Positions 35,581-42,995 of a stretch of DNA of 64,000 nt are shown one piece after another. Under the pieces are notes generated by a model. That model ran no database searches and was not told where the DNA came from. It saw nothing but the letters and a program-made list of their open reading frames with translations. The DNA comes from Propionigenium maris DSM 9537. Lineage in GTDB: Bacteria; Fusobacteriota; Fusobacteriia; Fusobacteriales; Fusobacteriaceae. The stretch is from positions 186,001 to 250,000 of the forward strand of contig NZ_BSDY01000005.1 of NCBI RefSeq assembly GCF_027925155.1. Direction: 5' to 3'. Numbering within the stretch: position 1 is the first letter of the stretch; each line of letters begins with the position of its first letter. The position numbers and the translations under genes are program-made.

Positions 35581-36978
35581 ATGTTTTTAAATGTATTGGG
35601 AATAATGTTGGATGAAAAACTCCAGGAAAAGATAAATGAGACCTTTGACGGTGAGATAAAGTTTCTTCAGAGTATAGCAAAGTCCTTTGAGGAGATGAAG
35701 GAGAGCAAGTTTGATGCTGTTATTATAGAGGGAGACAGTCTTCAGGATGAAACTATCGTGGATATAGTTAAAAAGGTAGTGGATATCCAAAAGAGGGTAA
35801 TCCTTCTTGTGATAAGTGAGAACTCCAACCTCAGCGTAGTGGCAAAGAGTATCAAGGCAGGAGCCTATGACTATATGCTAAAGCCTGTGGAACCTGAAAC
35901 AGTGGTTAAAACCATAGAGAAGGCCATAAGGGACCAGAAGCTTAAGGCTGAAAAGGTGGACAAGAACAGAAGTATGGGATCGAGACTTATTGGTCACACC
36001 AGGGAAATCGTAGAGGTATATAAGAGGATCGGTAAGGTGGCCAGCAGCAGGGTACCAGTTCTTGTTAAGGGAGAGAAGGGAACTGGAAAAAACAGTGTGG
36101 CCAATGCTATCCACAGGTTCAGTGACTTCAGCGATAAGCCCTTTGTAAGTGTAAACTGTACAGCCTTCCAGGATGAACTTCTTGAGAGAAAGCTTTTTGG
36201 TTATGAGAAGGGAGCCTTTCCCGGTGCCCTCTACGACCATGTGGGGGAGTTTGAAAAGGCAGACGGGGGAACCCTTCACCTAGGAAATATAGAGTCTCTG
36301 AGTCTTGATATGCAGGCAAAGCTTCTTGGGTTTTTACAGGAGGGGGAGCTTGTAAGACTGGGAGGATCTAAGCTTATAAAGATAGATGTTCGTCTTATTG
36401 TTACTACAAGTGAGAATCTGGATGAACTCATAGCCAACGATAAGTTCATAGAGGAGCTATACGACAGACTTAAGATTCTTGAGATAGAGATTCCGCCAAT
36501 AAGAGAGAGAAAAGCGGATATCCCATTTATTATAGACCACAATATAAGTAAGTATAATGAGGAGTTCAGTAAGTCGGTAAGGGGAGTATCCAAGCCGGCT
36601 ATGAAGAAGATCATGAGATATGACTGGCCCGGAAATGTAAGGGAACTAAAGAATGCCATAAGGTCAGCCATAGCCCTTTGCAGGGGAAGTTCAATCCTTA
36701 TAGAGGACCTTCCAAGCAATGTAATAGGAGCTAAGATCACCAAGAGAAGGGGAGATATCCAGGACTGGATCCTGGCCGACTGGATCGAGGGAGAGATAGC
36801 TATCCTCAAGGGGAACAGCCAGAAGGACTACTATGGAAATATAGTGGCAAGGGTAGAGAGGGAGCTAATAAGACAGGTTCTTGAGATTACCAATGGAAAG
36901 AAGGTAGAGGCAGCTGAGATCCTGGGGATCACAAGAAACACCCTGAGAACTAAGATGAACAACTACAACCTGGAGTAA
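35581..36978 (+). CDS. Degenerate sigma-54-activator-like protein (pseudo-receiver, AAA-like, Fis HTH)
   Basis: A 465-residue protein with the layout of an NtrC-type activator: receiver-like domain (1-120), AAA+ domain (about 140-370) and Fis helix-turn-helix (ending AAEILGITRNTLRTKMNNY). Most key residues are altered. The phosphorylated Asp is replaced by Glu (VIIEGDS), the Walker B DE is gone (TLHLGNI), GAFTGA reads GAFPGA and the arginine-finger FR-DL has become FIEEL. Walker A GEKGTGKN keeps its Lys. It probably no longer remodels sigma-54 holoenzyme but may still bind DNA. It closes the TonB operon, so autoregulation is plausible. Start 35581 has AAGGGGTG upstream; a GTG at 35572 is weaker. 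Confidence 0.82.
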   Translation: MFLNVLGIMLDEKLQEKINETFDGEIKFLQSIAKSFEEMKESKFDAVIIEGDSLQDETIVDIVKKVVDIQKRVILLVISENSNLSVVAKSIKAGAYDYMLKPVEPETVVKTIEKAIRDQKLKAEKVDKNRSMGSRLIGHTREIVEVYKRIGKVASSRVPVLVKGEKGTGKNSVANAIHRFSDFSDKPFVSVNCTAFQDELLERKLFGYEKGAFPGALYDHVGEFEKADGGTLHLGNIESLSLDMQAKLLGFLQEGELVRLGGSKLIKIDVRLIVTTSENLDELIANDKFIEELYDRLKILEIEIPPIRERKADIPFIIDHNISKYNEEFSKSVRGVSKPAMKKIMRYDWPGNVRELKNAIRSAIALCRGSSILIEDLPSNVIGAKITKRRGDIQDWILADWIEGEIAILKGNSQKDYYGNIVARVERELIRQVLEITNGKKVEAAEILGITRNTLRTKMNNYNLE

Positions 36979-37006
36979 TCCATCAAAATAAGATAGAAAA
37001 TTTAAT

Positions 37007-37103
37007 TACCACGGAGTGTTACAGTCTTATATTTTGTAGCATTTCGTGGTAAAATAATGTTCTAGGCATAATTAAGAGATCAATGATTGATCCTTTAATT
37101 ATG
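37007..37103 (+). promoter_or_regulatory. Two inverted repeats upstream of dnaX
   Basis: The first is a nearly symmetric palindrome: TACCACG (37007-37013) faces CGTGGTA (37045-37051), with TACA/TGTA arms inside. The second pairs CATAATTAA (37067-37075) with TTAATTATG (37095-37103), with GATCA/TGATC inside. Neither ends in a T run, so they are not ordinary terminators. A TAAAAT at 37050-37055 may be the dnaX -10, which would put the first repeat at operator position and the second in the leader. The role is unknown. Confidence 0.5.
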
Positions 37104-37132
37104 TCATAGACCCCATCAACTAGGAGGATAAG

Positions 37133-38596
37133 ATGCATCAGACTTTATATAGAAAATACAGACCTGCTGACTTTAGTGAAGTGGCAGGAGAGCAAAGTAT
37201 AATTAAAACAATAAAAAACTCCCTGAAGGACAATAAGATGTCCCATGCCTACCTCTTTACTGGTCCAAGAGGAGTGGGTAAGACTACAACAGCAAGACTT
37301 ATAGCCAAGGGGCTGAACTGTCTTACAAATGGTATTACAGATGAACCATGCAATACCTGTGAAAACTGTGTGGCGATAAGCGAGGGAACATTTATAGATA
37401 TGATAGAGATCGATGCAGCTTCCAACAGAGGTATCGATGAGATCAGAGGACTGAAGGATAAGATAAACTACAGACCTGCCAAGGGAAGAAAAAAGGTATA
37501 TATAATAGATGAGGTACACATGCTTACAAGGGAGGCCTTCAATGCTATACTGAAAACCCTAGAGGAGCCGCCATCACATGTAATCTTTATCCTAGCAACA
37601 ACTGAGCCAGAGAAGATCCTTCCTACAATTATTTCCAGGTGTCAAAGATACGACTTTAAGCCGCTTTCTTATAAGGATTCAGTGGATCACCTGAAGAAGA
37701 TAGCCAAGGCTGAGGAGGTAATGATAGATGAGGCCAGCCTGAAGCTTGTCTATGAAAAATCCGGGGGAAGTATGAGAGACGCCATCTCTATCCTGGAGAA
37801 GCTTATCTCCAGCTGCTACGGGGAGGATATAAGCCTTGAGAAAGCCCAGGAGGCTCTGGGAGTAATACCAGAGGATCTTATGATAGACTTTATGAAGATA
37901 CTGGATGAGAGGGATCTGCAGAGGGGAATGGAGTTCTTGGATACCCTTTGGGAGGAATCTCTCAACGTGGAGACCTTCTTTAAGGACCTGGCAGGCTATG
38001 TAAAGACAAAGCTTATTGCCCAGGAGATAGAGGGAGAGAAGGGGCTAAAATTAATAGGGGACATATTCGACACCCTTACTAAGTTTAAGTTTGAAGAGGA
38101 TAAGAGGCTTCTTGGATATGTAATCCTCAATAAAAACCTTATCGAGGGAAGACCTGTAGTAACTACCGAGGTTGTCTATAGGGAGGTAAGTAAACCTGTG
38201 GAAACAGAAGGTGCCCCAGGGGAAGCACCTAAGGAGGCAGCAGCTCCAGTGGAGATAGGGGTAACCATCGAGGAGATAAAGAGGGTATGGCCTGAGGCTG
38301 TGACCATGGCCAGAAGGGGAAAGATAACTATGGCAGCTTTCCTAGCTGAGGCCAGACCAGTGAGGGTTGAAAAGAATATTATCTTTGTAGGATTTTCTCC
38401 AGAAAACGCCTTCCACAAGGATAAGATGGAGGAAGCAGAGAACAACAAATACCTTCAAAATGCCCTGAGAGGACTTGTACATCCGTCTATAGAAGTGAAG
38501 TATGAGATCATCGGAGAGAGAAGGGTAGAGAAGAGAGAGGAAAATGTAAGTTTTGCCGACAAGGTAGTGGAGTTCTTTGACGGGGAGCTTATCTAG
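37133..38596 (+). CDS. dnaX: DNA polymerase III gamma/tau subunit
   Basis: A 487-residue clamp-loader ATPase. It opens with YRKYRPADFSEVAGE, has Walker A GPRGVGKTT, the zinc-binding CNTCENC, the SNRGIDEIRGL block, Walker B VYIIDEVHMLT and sensor LATTEPEKI. The C-terminal ~120 residues carry the tau-type tail. The product loads the beta clamp and ties polymerase cores together. The gene has its own upstream region with two inverted repeats and its own terminator. Confidence 0.95.
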   Translation: MHQTLYRKYRPADFSEVAGEQSIIKTIKNSLKDNKMSHAYLFTGPRGVGKTTTARLIAKGLNCLTNGITDEPCNTCENCVAISEGTFIDMIEIDAASNRGIDEIRGLKDKINYRPAKGRKKVYIIDEVHMLTREAFNAILKTLEEPPSHVIFILATTEPEKILPTIISRCQRYDFKPLSYKDSVDHLKKIAKAEEVMIDEASLKLVYEKSGGSMRDAISILEKLISSCYGEDISLEKAQEALGVIPEDLMIDFMKILDERDLQRGMEFLDTLWEESLNVETFFKDLAGYVKTKLIAQEIEGEKGLKLIGDIFDTLTKFKFEEDKRLLGYVILNKNLIEGRPVVTTEVVYREVSKPVETEGAPGEAPKEAAAPVEIGVTIEEIKRVWPEAVTMARRGKITMAAFLAEARPVRVEKNIIFVGFSPENAFHKDKMEEAENNKYLQNALRGLVHPSIEVKYEIIGERRVEKREENVSFADKVVEFFDGELI

Positions 38597-38608
38597 TTCC
38601 TTTGAGGG

Positions 38609-38643
38609 ATAGAGGTGTAGTTAGCGGACACCTCTATTTTATT
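38609..38643 (+). terminator. Intrinsic terminator after dnaX
   Basis: A perfect 10-bp stem (ATAGAGGTGT / ACACCTCTAT) with a 9-base loop and TTTT. Confidence 0.88.
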
Positions 38644-38657
38644 AGGGGGAAGCTGTG

Positions 38658-38686
38658 TTAACAAAATGTGAGAAATATGATATAAT
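38658..38686 (+). promoter_or_regulatory. Promoter for the YybS-like gene, rplI and dnaB
   Basis: TTAACA (38658-38663), a 17-base spacer and TATAAT (38681-38686), 40 bases ahead of the gene. Confidence 0.7.
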
Positions 38687-38725
38687 ATCACAAGTATAAG
38701 CACAGTTATATGAAAGGAGAAATAT

Positions 38726-39526
38726 ATGATATTAGCAATAGCAGGTATAATAAGTTTGTTTATCTTGGCTTTTATGGTACCATTCCTGTCCTTTTTACTA
38801 CCAGTATATAAGATAAAAAAGATGGAGAGGCTGGACGGAAGAAGGAAGCTCATTGCAAACTTAGCTGCCATGGGAATAATATCTATTGTGGATCTGAGGT
38901 TACTTCCATTTTATATAGGAATATTCTTAGTAATCGAGACTCTCTACTACTACTTTAAAAAGGTTAAACCAGAGGTTGCTATATTTGACAGGATTATGAT
39001 ATCCACAAGTATTGTAACGGTATTTACCATAGGTCTGACCCTACTTTTAGTAGGCAATGTAACGGAGATGCTTGAAGTAAATAAGGCTATGTATATGAAG
39101 GTTATGGATCTAGATACCAGAGAAGCCAATGAGATATTTCAGTTACTGAAGGAAAACTCTATCTTTATAGTATTTATCTACTCCTTTATATGTAACTATC
39201 TTACATACTTTACACTGGAGTCTAAAACTTACAGAGGTTGGGATATGTCCTATAAATGGATACTCCTATACATAGTTACATTCTTTGCCACAACTGTAGG
39301 TAAGATAGATAACTTCTATGTGGATAATATCTTCAATATAAGTAAACTTATATATGTAGTATTTGGAGTTAAGGTAATCTATACTATCCTGAGGGGAAGA
39401 GCTAACAGATTCAGAGGGCTTGCTAAGATGACAGCAGTACTTACAGCGGCAACCTTTCCAACAGTGGTATTCCTTCTGGGAGCATTAAAGAGTTTTAATA
39501 TAAAACTAAGTATACAAAAAAAATAG
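38726..39526 (+). CDS. YybS-like (DUF2232-type) membrane protein
   Basis: A 266-residue polytopic membrane protein with about seven hydrophobic segments (the first at 3-28, then near 42-75, 90-112, 144-160, 175-190, 208-222 and 233-252). It precedes rplI and dnaB, the position of YybS (DUF2232) in Firmicutes, where it is followed by the phosphodiesterase GdpP, absent here. The call rests on topology and context; the sequence itself shows no diagnostic motif. The function of this family is unknown. Confidence 0.6.
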   Translation: MILAIAGIISLFILAFMVPFLSFLLPVYKIKKMERLDGRRKLIANLAAMGIISIVDLRLLPFYIGIFLVIETLYYYFKKVKPEVAIFDRIMISTSIVTVFTIGLTLLLVGNVTEMLEVNKAMYMKVMDLDTREANEIFQLLKENSIFIVFIYSFICNYLTYFTLESKTYRGWDMSYKWILLYIVTFFATTVGKIDNFYVDNIFNISKLIYVVFGVKVIYTILRGRANRFRGLAKMTAVLTAATFPTVVFLLGALKSFNIKLSIQKK

Positions 39527-39543
39527 ATTTGGGGGATGATGAT

Positions 39544-39990
39544 ATGGCAAAAGTAAAAGTAATACTGACACAAGATGTAGCAGGACAAGGAAGAAAAGGA
39601 GAGATCGTAAACGTTTCTGAGGGTTATGCAAAGAACTTCATCCTAAAATTAAACAAGGGAATCATCGCTACCGATGAAGAATTAAAAAAACTTGATAAGA
39701 AGAAGCAGAAAGCTGAGGCTAAGAAGGAAGAGGAGAGAGTAAAGGCTGTAGCTCTTAAGGAAGAGATAGAGAAGAAGACTCTTACTATGGACGTAAAGGC
39801 AGGAGCAAATGGGAAGATATTTGGATCTGTAACAACTAAGGAGATCTCAGCAGCTCTTGAGAAGGAATTTGGATATAAGATTGATAAGAAGAAGATAGAG
39901 GCAAACATCAAGACAACTGGGGAGCACAAGGTTACTTTAAAGCTTCACACAGATGTAAAAGCTGAGTTAAAGCTTATTGCCAAAGGTTAA
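39544..39990 (+). CDS. rplI: 50S ribosomal protein L9
   Basis: A 148-residue ribosomal protein. The N-terminal rRNA-binding domain shows KVKVILTQDVAGQGRKGEIV and SEGYAKNFILKLNKGI; a long charged connecting helix (about 45-75) leads to the C-terminal domain (GANGKIFGSVTTKEI). The ATG at 39544 is preferred to 39529 since the latter adds a non-homologous MGDDD and GGGGGATG precedes 39544. It is translated between the YybS-like gene and dnaB. Confidence 0.97.
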   Translation: MAKVKVILTQDVAGQGRKGEIVNVSEGYAKNFILKLNKGIIATDEELKKLDKKKQKAEAKKEEERVKAVALKEEIEKKTLTMDVKAGANGKIFGSVTTKEISAALEKEFGYKIDKKKIEANIKTTGEHKVTLKLHTDVKAELKLIAKG

Positions 39991-40000
39991 GGAGAAAAAT

Positions 40001-41338
40001 ATGCAGAATTTAGAAAATTTAAAGAAGGTACCAAGCAGTTTGGAAGCAGAAAAATCCGTATTGGGAGGAATCCTTCTAAAGCCCGATGCACTTGGTGATG
40101 TGGTTGAGGTACTTACTCCTTCTGAATTCTATAAAGCAGCCCATAGAAATATATATGAGGCCATGATAGAGTGTTACAACAATGGGGAAGTTATCGACCC
40201 CATTGTTTTAATTGAGAAGCTAAAAAAGATGGAGAAGTACGAGGAAAGCGGAAGGGAGCAGGTAATCTATGAGATTGCTGAAGCAGTCCCAACAGCAGCC
40301 AACCTGATCAGCTATGCAAAGATAGTAAAGGAAAAAGCTACCCTAAGAAGGTTAGGGGATATAGGTACAAAGATAGTTGAGATGTCCTATGAGGGATATG
40401 AGGAAGTAGACAGTATCCTGGACAAGGCAGAGGGAATGATATTCAAGATCTCTGAAAGCAAGGAGAGCAAGGATGTAGTTAATCTGAAGGACATTATGAG
40501 TGAGGAGTTTGAGAGACTGGAGACGGTTTATCAGAACAAGGGAGTGGCCACAGGAATATCTTCTGGGTTTACTCACTTTGATGATATGACCAGTGGATTC
40601 CACCCTTCAGACCTTGTAATACTGGCTGCAAGACCATCTATGGGTAAGACAGCCTTTGCGCTGAACCTGGCCCTGAATGCTGCTATGAACGAAAACCAGG
40701 GAGTTCTTGTGTTCAGTCTGGAGATGTCCAGTGCACAGCTGCTGCAGAGACTTCTTGCTATACAGGCAGGTATAGGTCTGCAGAAGCTAAGAAACGGATT
40801 CCTAGCTGAGGATGAGTGGGGAAGGATAGGTATAGCAAGTGGAAAGCTGTCCAACTCAGAGATAAATATAGCAGATGTTCCCAATGTAACGGTACTGGAG
40901 ATAAGAGCCATGGCTCGTAGACTGAAGGCAGCTGGAAAGCTGGATATGATACTTATCGACTATCTGCAGCTTATCAGTGGTGCAGGTAAAAATGAGAGTA
41001 GACAGCAGGAGATATCTGATATCTCAAGAGCTCTTAAGGGGATAGCAAGGGAGCTGAATGTTCCTGTAATTGCCCTTTCACAGCTGTCCCGTGCTACTGA
41101 ACAAAGAGCAGACAGAAGACCAATGCTATCCGACCTGAGAGACTCAGGTGCCATCGAGCAGGATGCGGATATGGTAGTATTCCTATATAGAGATGATTAC
41201 TACAATGAAGATAGTGAATTTAAAGGAATATCCGAGGTTATTATAGGTAAGCAGAGAAATGGTCCCGTGGGAACAGTTAAACTTAACTTCCTTCACGAGC
41301 AGACTAAGTTTACAAATTATACAGGACAAATAGATTAA
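40001..41338 (+). CDS. dnaB: Replicative DNA helicase DnaB
   Basis: A 445-residue hexameric helicase that unwinds DNA ahead of the replisome. The N-terminal DnaB domain begins VPSSLEAEKSVLGGILL; the RecA-like domain has Walker A ARPSMGKTAFALN, Walker B ILIDYLQLI, ALSQLSRATEQR and the DLRDSGAIEQDADMVVFLYR block. No intein is present. AAGGAG 7 bases before the ATG at 40001 supports this start. It ends the YybS-like-rplI-dnaB operon. Confidence 0.97.
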   Translation: MQNLENLKKVPSSLEAEKSVLGGILLKPDALGDVVEVLTPSEFYKAAHRNIYEAMIECYNNGEVIDPIVLIEKLKKMEKYEESGREQVIYEIAEAVPTAANLISYAKIVKEKATLRRLGDIGTKIVEMSYEGYEEVDSILDKAEGMIFKISESKESKDVVNLKDIMSEEFERLETVYQNKGVATGISSGFTHFDDMTSGFHPSDLVILAARPSMGKTAFALNLALNAAMNENQGVLVFSLEMSSAQLLQRLLAIQAGIGLQKLRNGFLAEDEWGRIGIASGKLSNSEINIADVPNVTVLEIRAMARRLKAAGKLDMILIDYLQLISGAGKNESRQQEISDISRALKGIARELNVPVIALSQLSRATEQRADRRPMLSDLRDSGAIEQDADMVVFLYRDDYYNEDSEFKGISEVIIGKQRNGPVGTVKLNFLHEQTKFTNYTGQID

Positions 41339-41396
41339 TAAAGCAACGTGATGTTGTATCCATTGTGGAGTTTAAAATTTAATCAATAATAAAATT

Positions 41397-41417
41397 GGAG
41401 CTAACAGCTCCCTTTTT
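41397..41417 (+). terminator. Intrinsic terminator after dnaB
   Basis: A 5-bp GGAGC / GCTCC stem with a TAACA loop and CTTTTT. Ahead of it, at 41343-41357, lies GCAACGTGATGTTGT, a degenerate form of the GCAACGT-ACGTTGC stem found in the intergenic modules at 44 and 54 kb. Confidence 0.75.
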
Positions 41418-41421
41418 ATTG

Positions 41422-41548
41422 CTTAAGGGAAGTATTCAAGTTTAATACTTCCTTTAAGTGATAAAAGGATGATTAACTTAAGCCTTTATCACTTATAAGG
41501 ATAAAGCAAATTGAAGGTAGAAAGATTTTAATCAAAAGTCTTTATCCT
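41422..41548 (+). repeat. Three successive long hairpins between dnaB and the first U32 gene
   Basis: Hairpin 1 (41422-41458): a 15-bp stem with one G-U pair and a 7-base loop. Hairpin 2 (41456-41494): a 12-bp stem with one bulge (AAGTGATAAA / TTTATCACTT), sharing three bases with hairpin 1, so the two partly exclude each other. Hairpin 3 (41498-41548): 9-bp stem AGGATAAAG / CTTTATCCT around a 33-base interior. None ends in a T run. The 320-bp gap from 41339 to 41658 has no gene; it holds these, the dnaB terminator and the promoter and leader of the U32 gene. Confidence 0.6.
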
Positions 41549-41551
41549 AAT

Positions 41552-41580
41552 TTGACATTAAGAAACCCTATAATTAGACT
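41552..41580 (+). promoter_or_regulatory. Promoter of the first U32 gene
   Basis: TTGACA (41552-41557), a 17-base spacer and TAGACT (41575-41580). A TTAGACTTTA block is shared with the second U32 gene's upstream region. Confidence 0.55.
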
Positions 41581-41602
41581 TTAAACTAGTCTGTAAAAAC
41601 GA

Positions 41603-41646
41603 TGAAATTATGAAGGTGCAAGTAATTCATAGGATTTTTTAAGGAG
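41603..41646 (+). promoter_or_regulatory. Conserved hairpin leader element, copy 1 (candidate cis-regulatory RNA)
   Basis: TATGAA (41609-41614) and TTCATA (41626-41631) form a perfect 6-bp stem around the loop GGTGCAAGTAA (41615-41625). The ribosome site AAGGAG (41641-41646) follows after 9 bases. The identical loop on a different but still paired stem precedes the next U32 gene, which supports an RNA structure. Identity and ligand unknown. Confidence 0.6.
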
Positions 41647-41658
41647 ATGATTTAATCA

Positions 41659-42897
41659 ATGAAGAGAGCAGAACTACTAGCTCCAGCTGGTAACATGGAA
41701 AAGATGAAGATGGCATTCCACTACGGTGCTGACGCTGTGTATCTGGGGGGCAAGGTGTTTAACCTAAGAGCCGGTTCACATAACTTTACAGAGGAAGAGC
41801 TAAGGGAAGCAGTAAGGTATGCCCATGATAGAGATAAAACTGTATGGGTAACATTAAATATAATCCCACATGATCACGAAACAGCAGGTCTGGCTGAATA
41901 TGTAAAATTCTTAGATGAGATAGGTGTAGACGGTGTAATTGTAGCAGACCTAGGAGTATTTCAGATAGTACAGGAAAACTCAAACCTGGCTATTAGTGTG
42001 TCTACTCAGTCCAGTAACACCAACTGGAGATCAGTAAAGATGTGGCATGAGATGGGAGCAAAGAGAGTGGTACTTGCCAGAGAAAATACTCTGGAAAATA
42101 TAGCTCTAATTAGAGAAAAGGTACCTGGTATTGAGATAGAGGTATTTATCCACGGGGCAATGTGTATGTCGGTATCTGGAAGGTGTCTGCTAAGTAACTA
42201 TATGACAGCCAGAGATGCCAACAGAGGAGACTGTGCCCAGTCATGTAGATGGAAGTACTCTATAGTAGAGGGTGGTAAGGACAATGAAGGTGACTATAAA
42301 GAGGTATTAGATGGTGATGAACCTACTCATATTTTTAGCTCAAAGGACCTTTGTACAATAGAAATAATAGATAAGATACTAGATCTTGGAGTTGACTCAC
42401 TTAAGATAGAGGGAAGGATGAAGGGGATCTACTATGTATCCAATGTAGTAAGGTCTTATAGAGAAGCATTGGACAGCTACTATAGTGGTAGCTATAAGTA
42501 TGATGAGAAGTGGCTAAGAGAGCTAGAAACTATCTCACATAGAAAATATACTACAGGATTTTATTTTGGTCAGCCAGATTCAGATGCTCAAAACTATAAT
42601 AACAGAAACTCATATAGTCAGAGTCATCAGCTAGTGGCTAAGGTTGTAGAAAAAGTAGATGAAAACACATATATCCTAGCTGTAAGAAACAGAATATTCT
42701 CTGGGGAGGAACTGGAGGTAATTAGTAATACAGGGGAACCTAAGATAATAACTCTACCTACAATGACTCAGATAAAGGGTAACTTCGAAGAAGAGGTAGA
42801 GGTATCTCATCCAAATACTACTGTAAGAATAACTCTAAATACCGATATAAGTGAGTTAGATATGGTAAGAAGAGTACTTCCTGAAGAGAAAGAGTAG
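41659..42897 (+). CDS. Peptidase U32 family protein (TrhP-like)
   Basis: A 412-residue protein of the U32 family, opening with ELLAPAGNMEKMKMAFHYGADAVYLGG. Cysteines at 169, 176, 192, 196 and 232 (MCMSVSGRC, GDCAQSC, KDLC) are the probable Fe-S ligands. The central IEGRMKGIYYVSNVVRSYR and C-terminal beta-barrel-like domain (about 325-405) resemble TrhP. Many U32 members once called collagenases are now known to hydroxylate tRNA or rRNA with prephenate; tRNA U34 hydroxylation is the best guess. It has its own promoter and a hairpin leader shared with the next gene, its diverged paralogue. Confidence 0.88.
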   Translation: MKRAELLAPAGNMEKMKMAFHYGADAVYLGGKVFNLRAGSHNFTEEELREAVRYAHDRDKTVWVTLNIIPHDHETAGLAEYVKFLDEIGVDGVIVADLGVFQIVQENSNLAISVSTQSSNTNWRSVKMWHEMGAKRVVLARENTLENIALIREKVPGIEIEVFIHGAMCMSVSGRCLLSNYMTARDANRGDCAQSCRWKYSIVEGGKDNEGDYKEVLDGDEPTHIFSSKDLCTIEIIDKILDLGVDSLKIEGRMKGIYYVSNVVRSYREALDSYYSGSYKYDEKWLRELETISHRKYTTGFYFGQPDSDAQNYNNRNSYSQSHQLVAKVVEKVDENTYILAVRNRIFSGEELEVISNTGEPKIITLPTMTQIKGNFEEEVEVSHPNTTVRITLNTDISELDMVRRVLPEEKE

Positions 42898-42945
42898 TTA
42901 ATCTGTTGTAAAAGTATTTAGACTTTATAATTTGAATGAAAAAAT

Positions 42946-42988
42946 GTGTAGCATAAAGGTGCAAGTAATTTGTGTAACTTTTAAGGAG
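42946..42988 (+). promoter_or_regulatory. Conserved hairpin leader element, copy 2
   Basis: CATAAA (42952-42957) pairs with TTTGTG (42969-42974), including one G-U pair, around the same 11-base loop GGTGCAAGTAA (42958-42968) seen before the first U32 gene. AAGGAG (42983-42988) follows after 8 bases. Compared with copy 1, stem bases differ on both sides but pairing is kept. Confidence 0.6.
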
Positions 42989-42995
42989 ATGCAAA

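Noticed and set aside
41422-41548. CRISPR-like or tRNA-like structure in the tandem hairpin region
   Set aside because: The hairpins differ in sequence and spacing, so it is not a CRISPR array, and no cloverleaf with a T-loop could be drawn.
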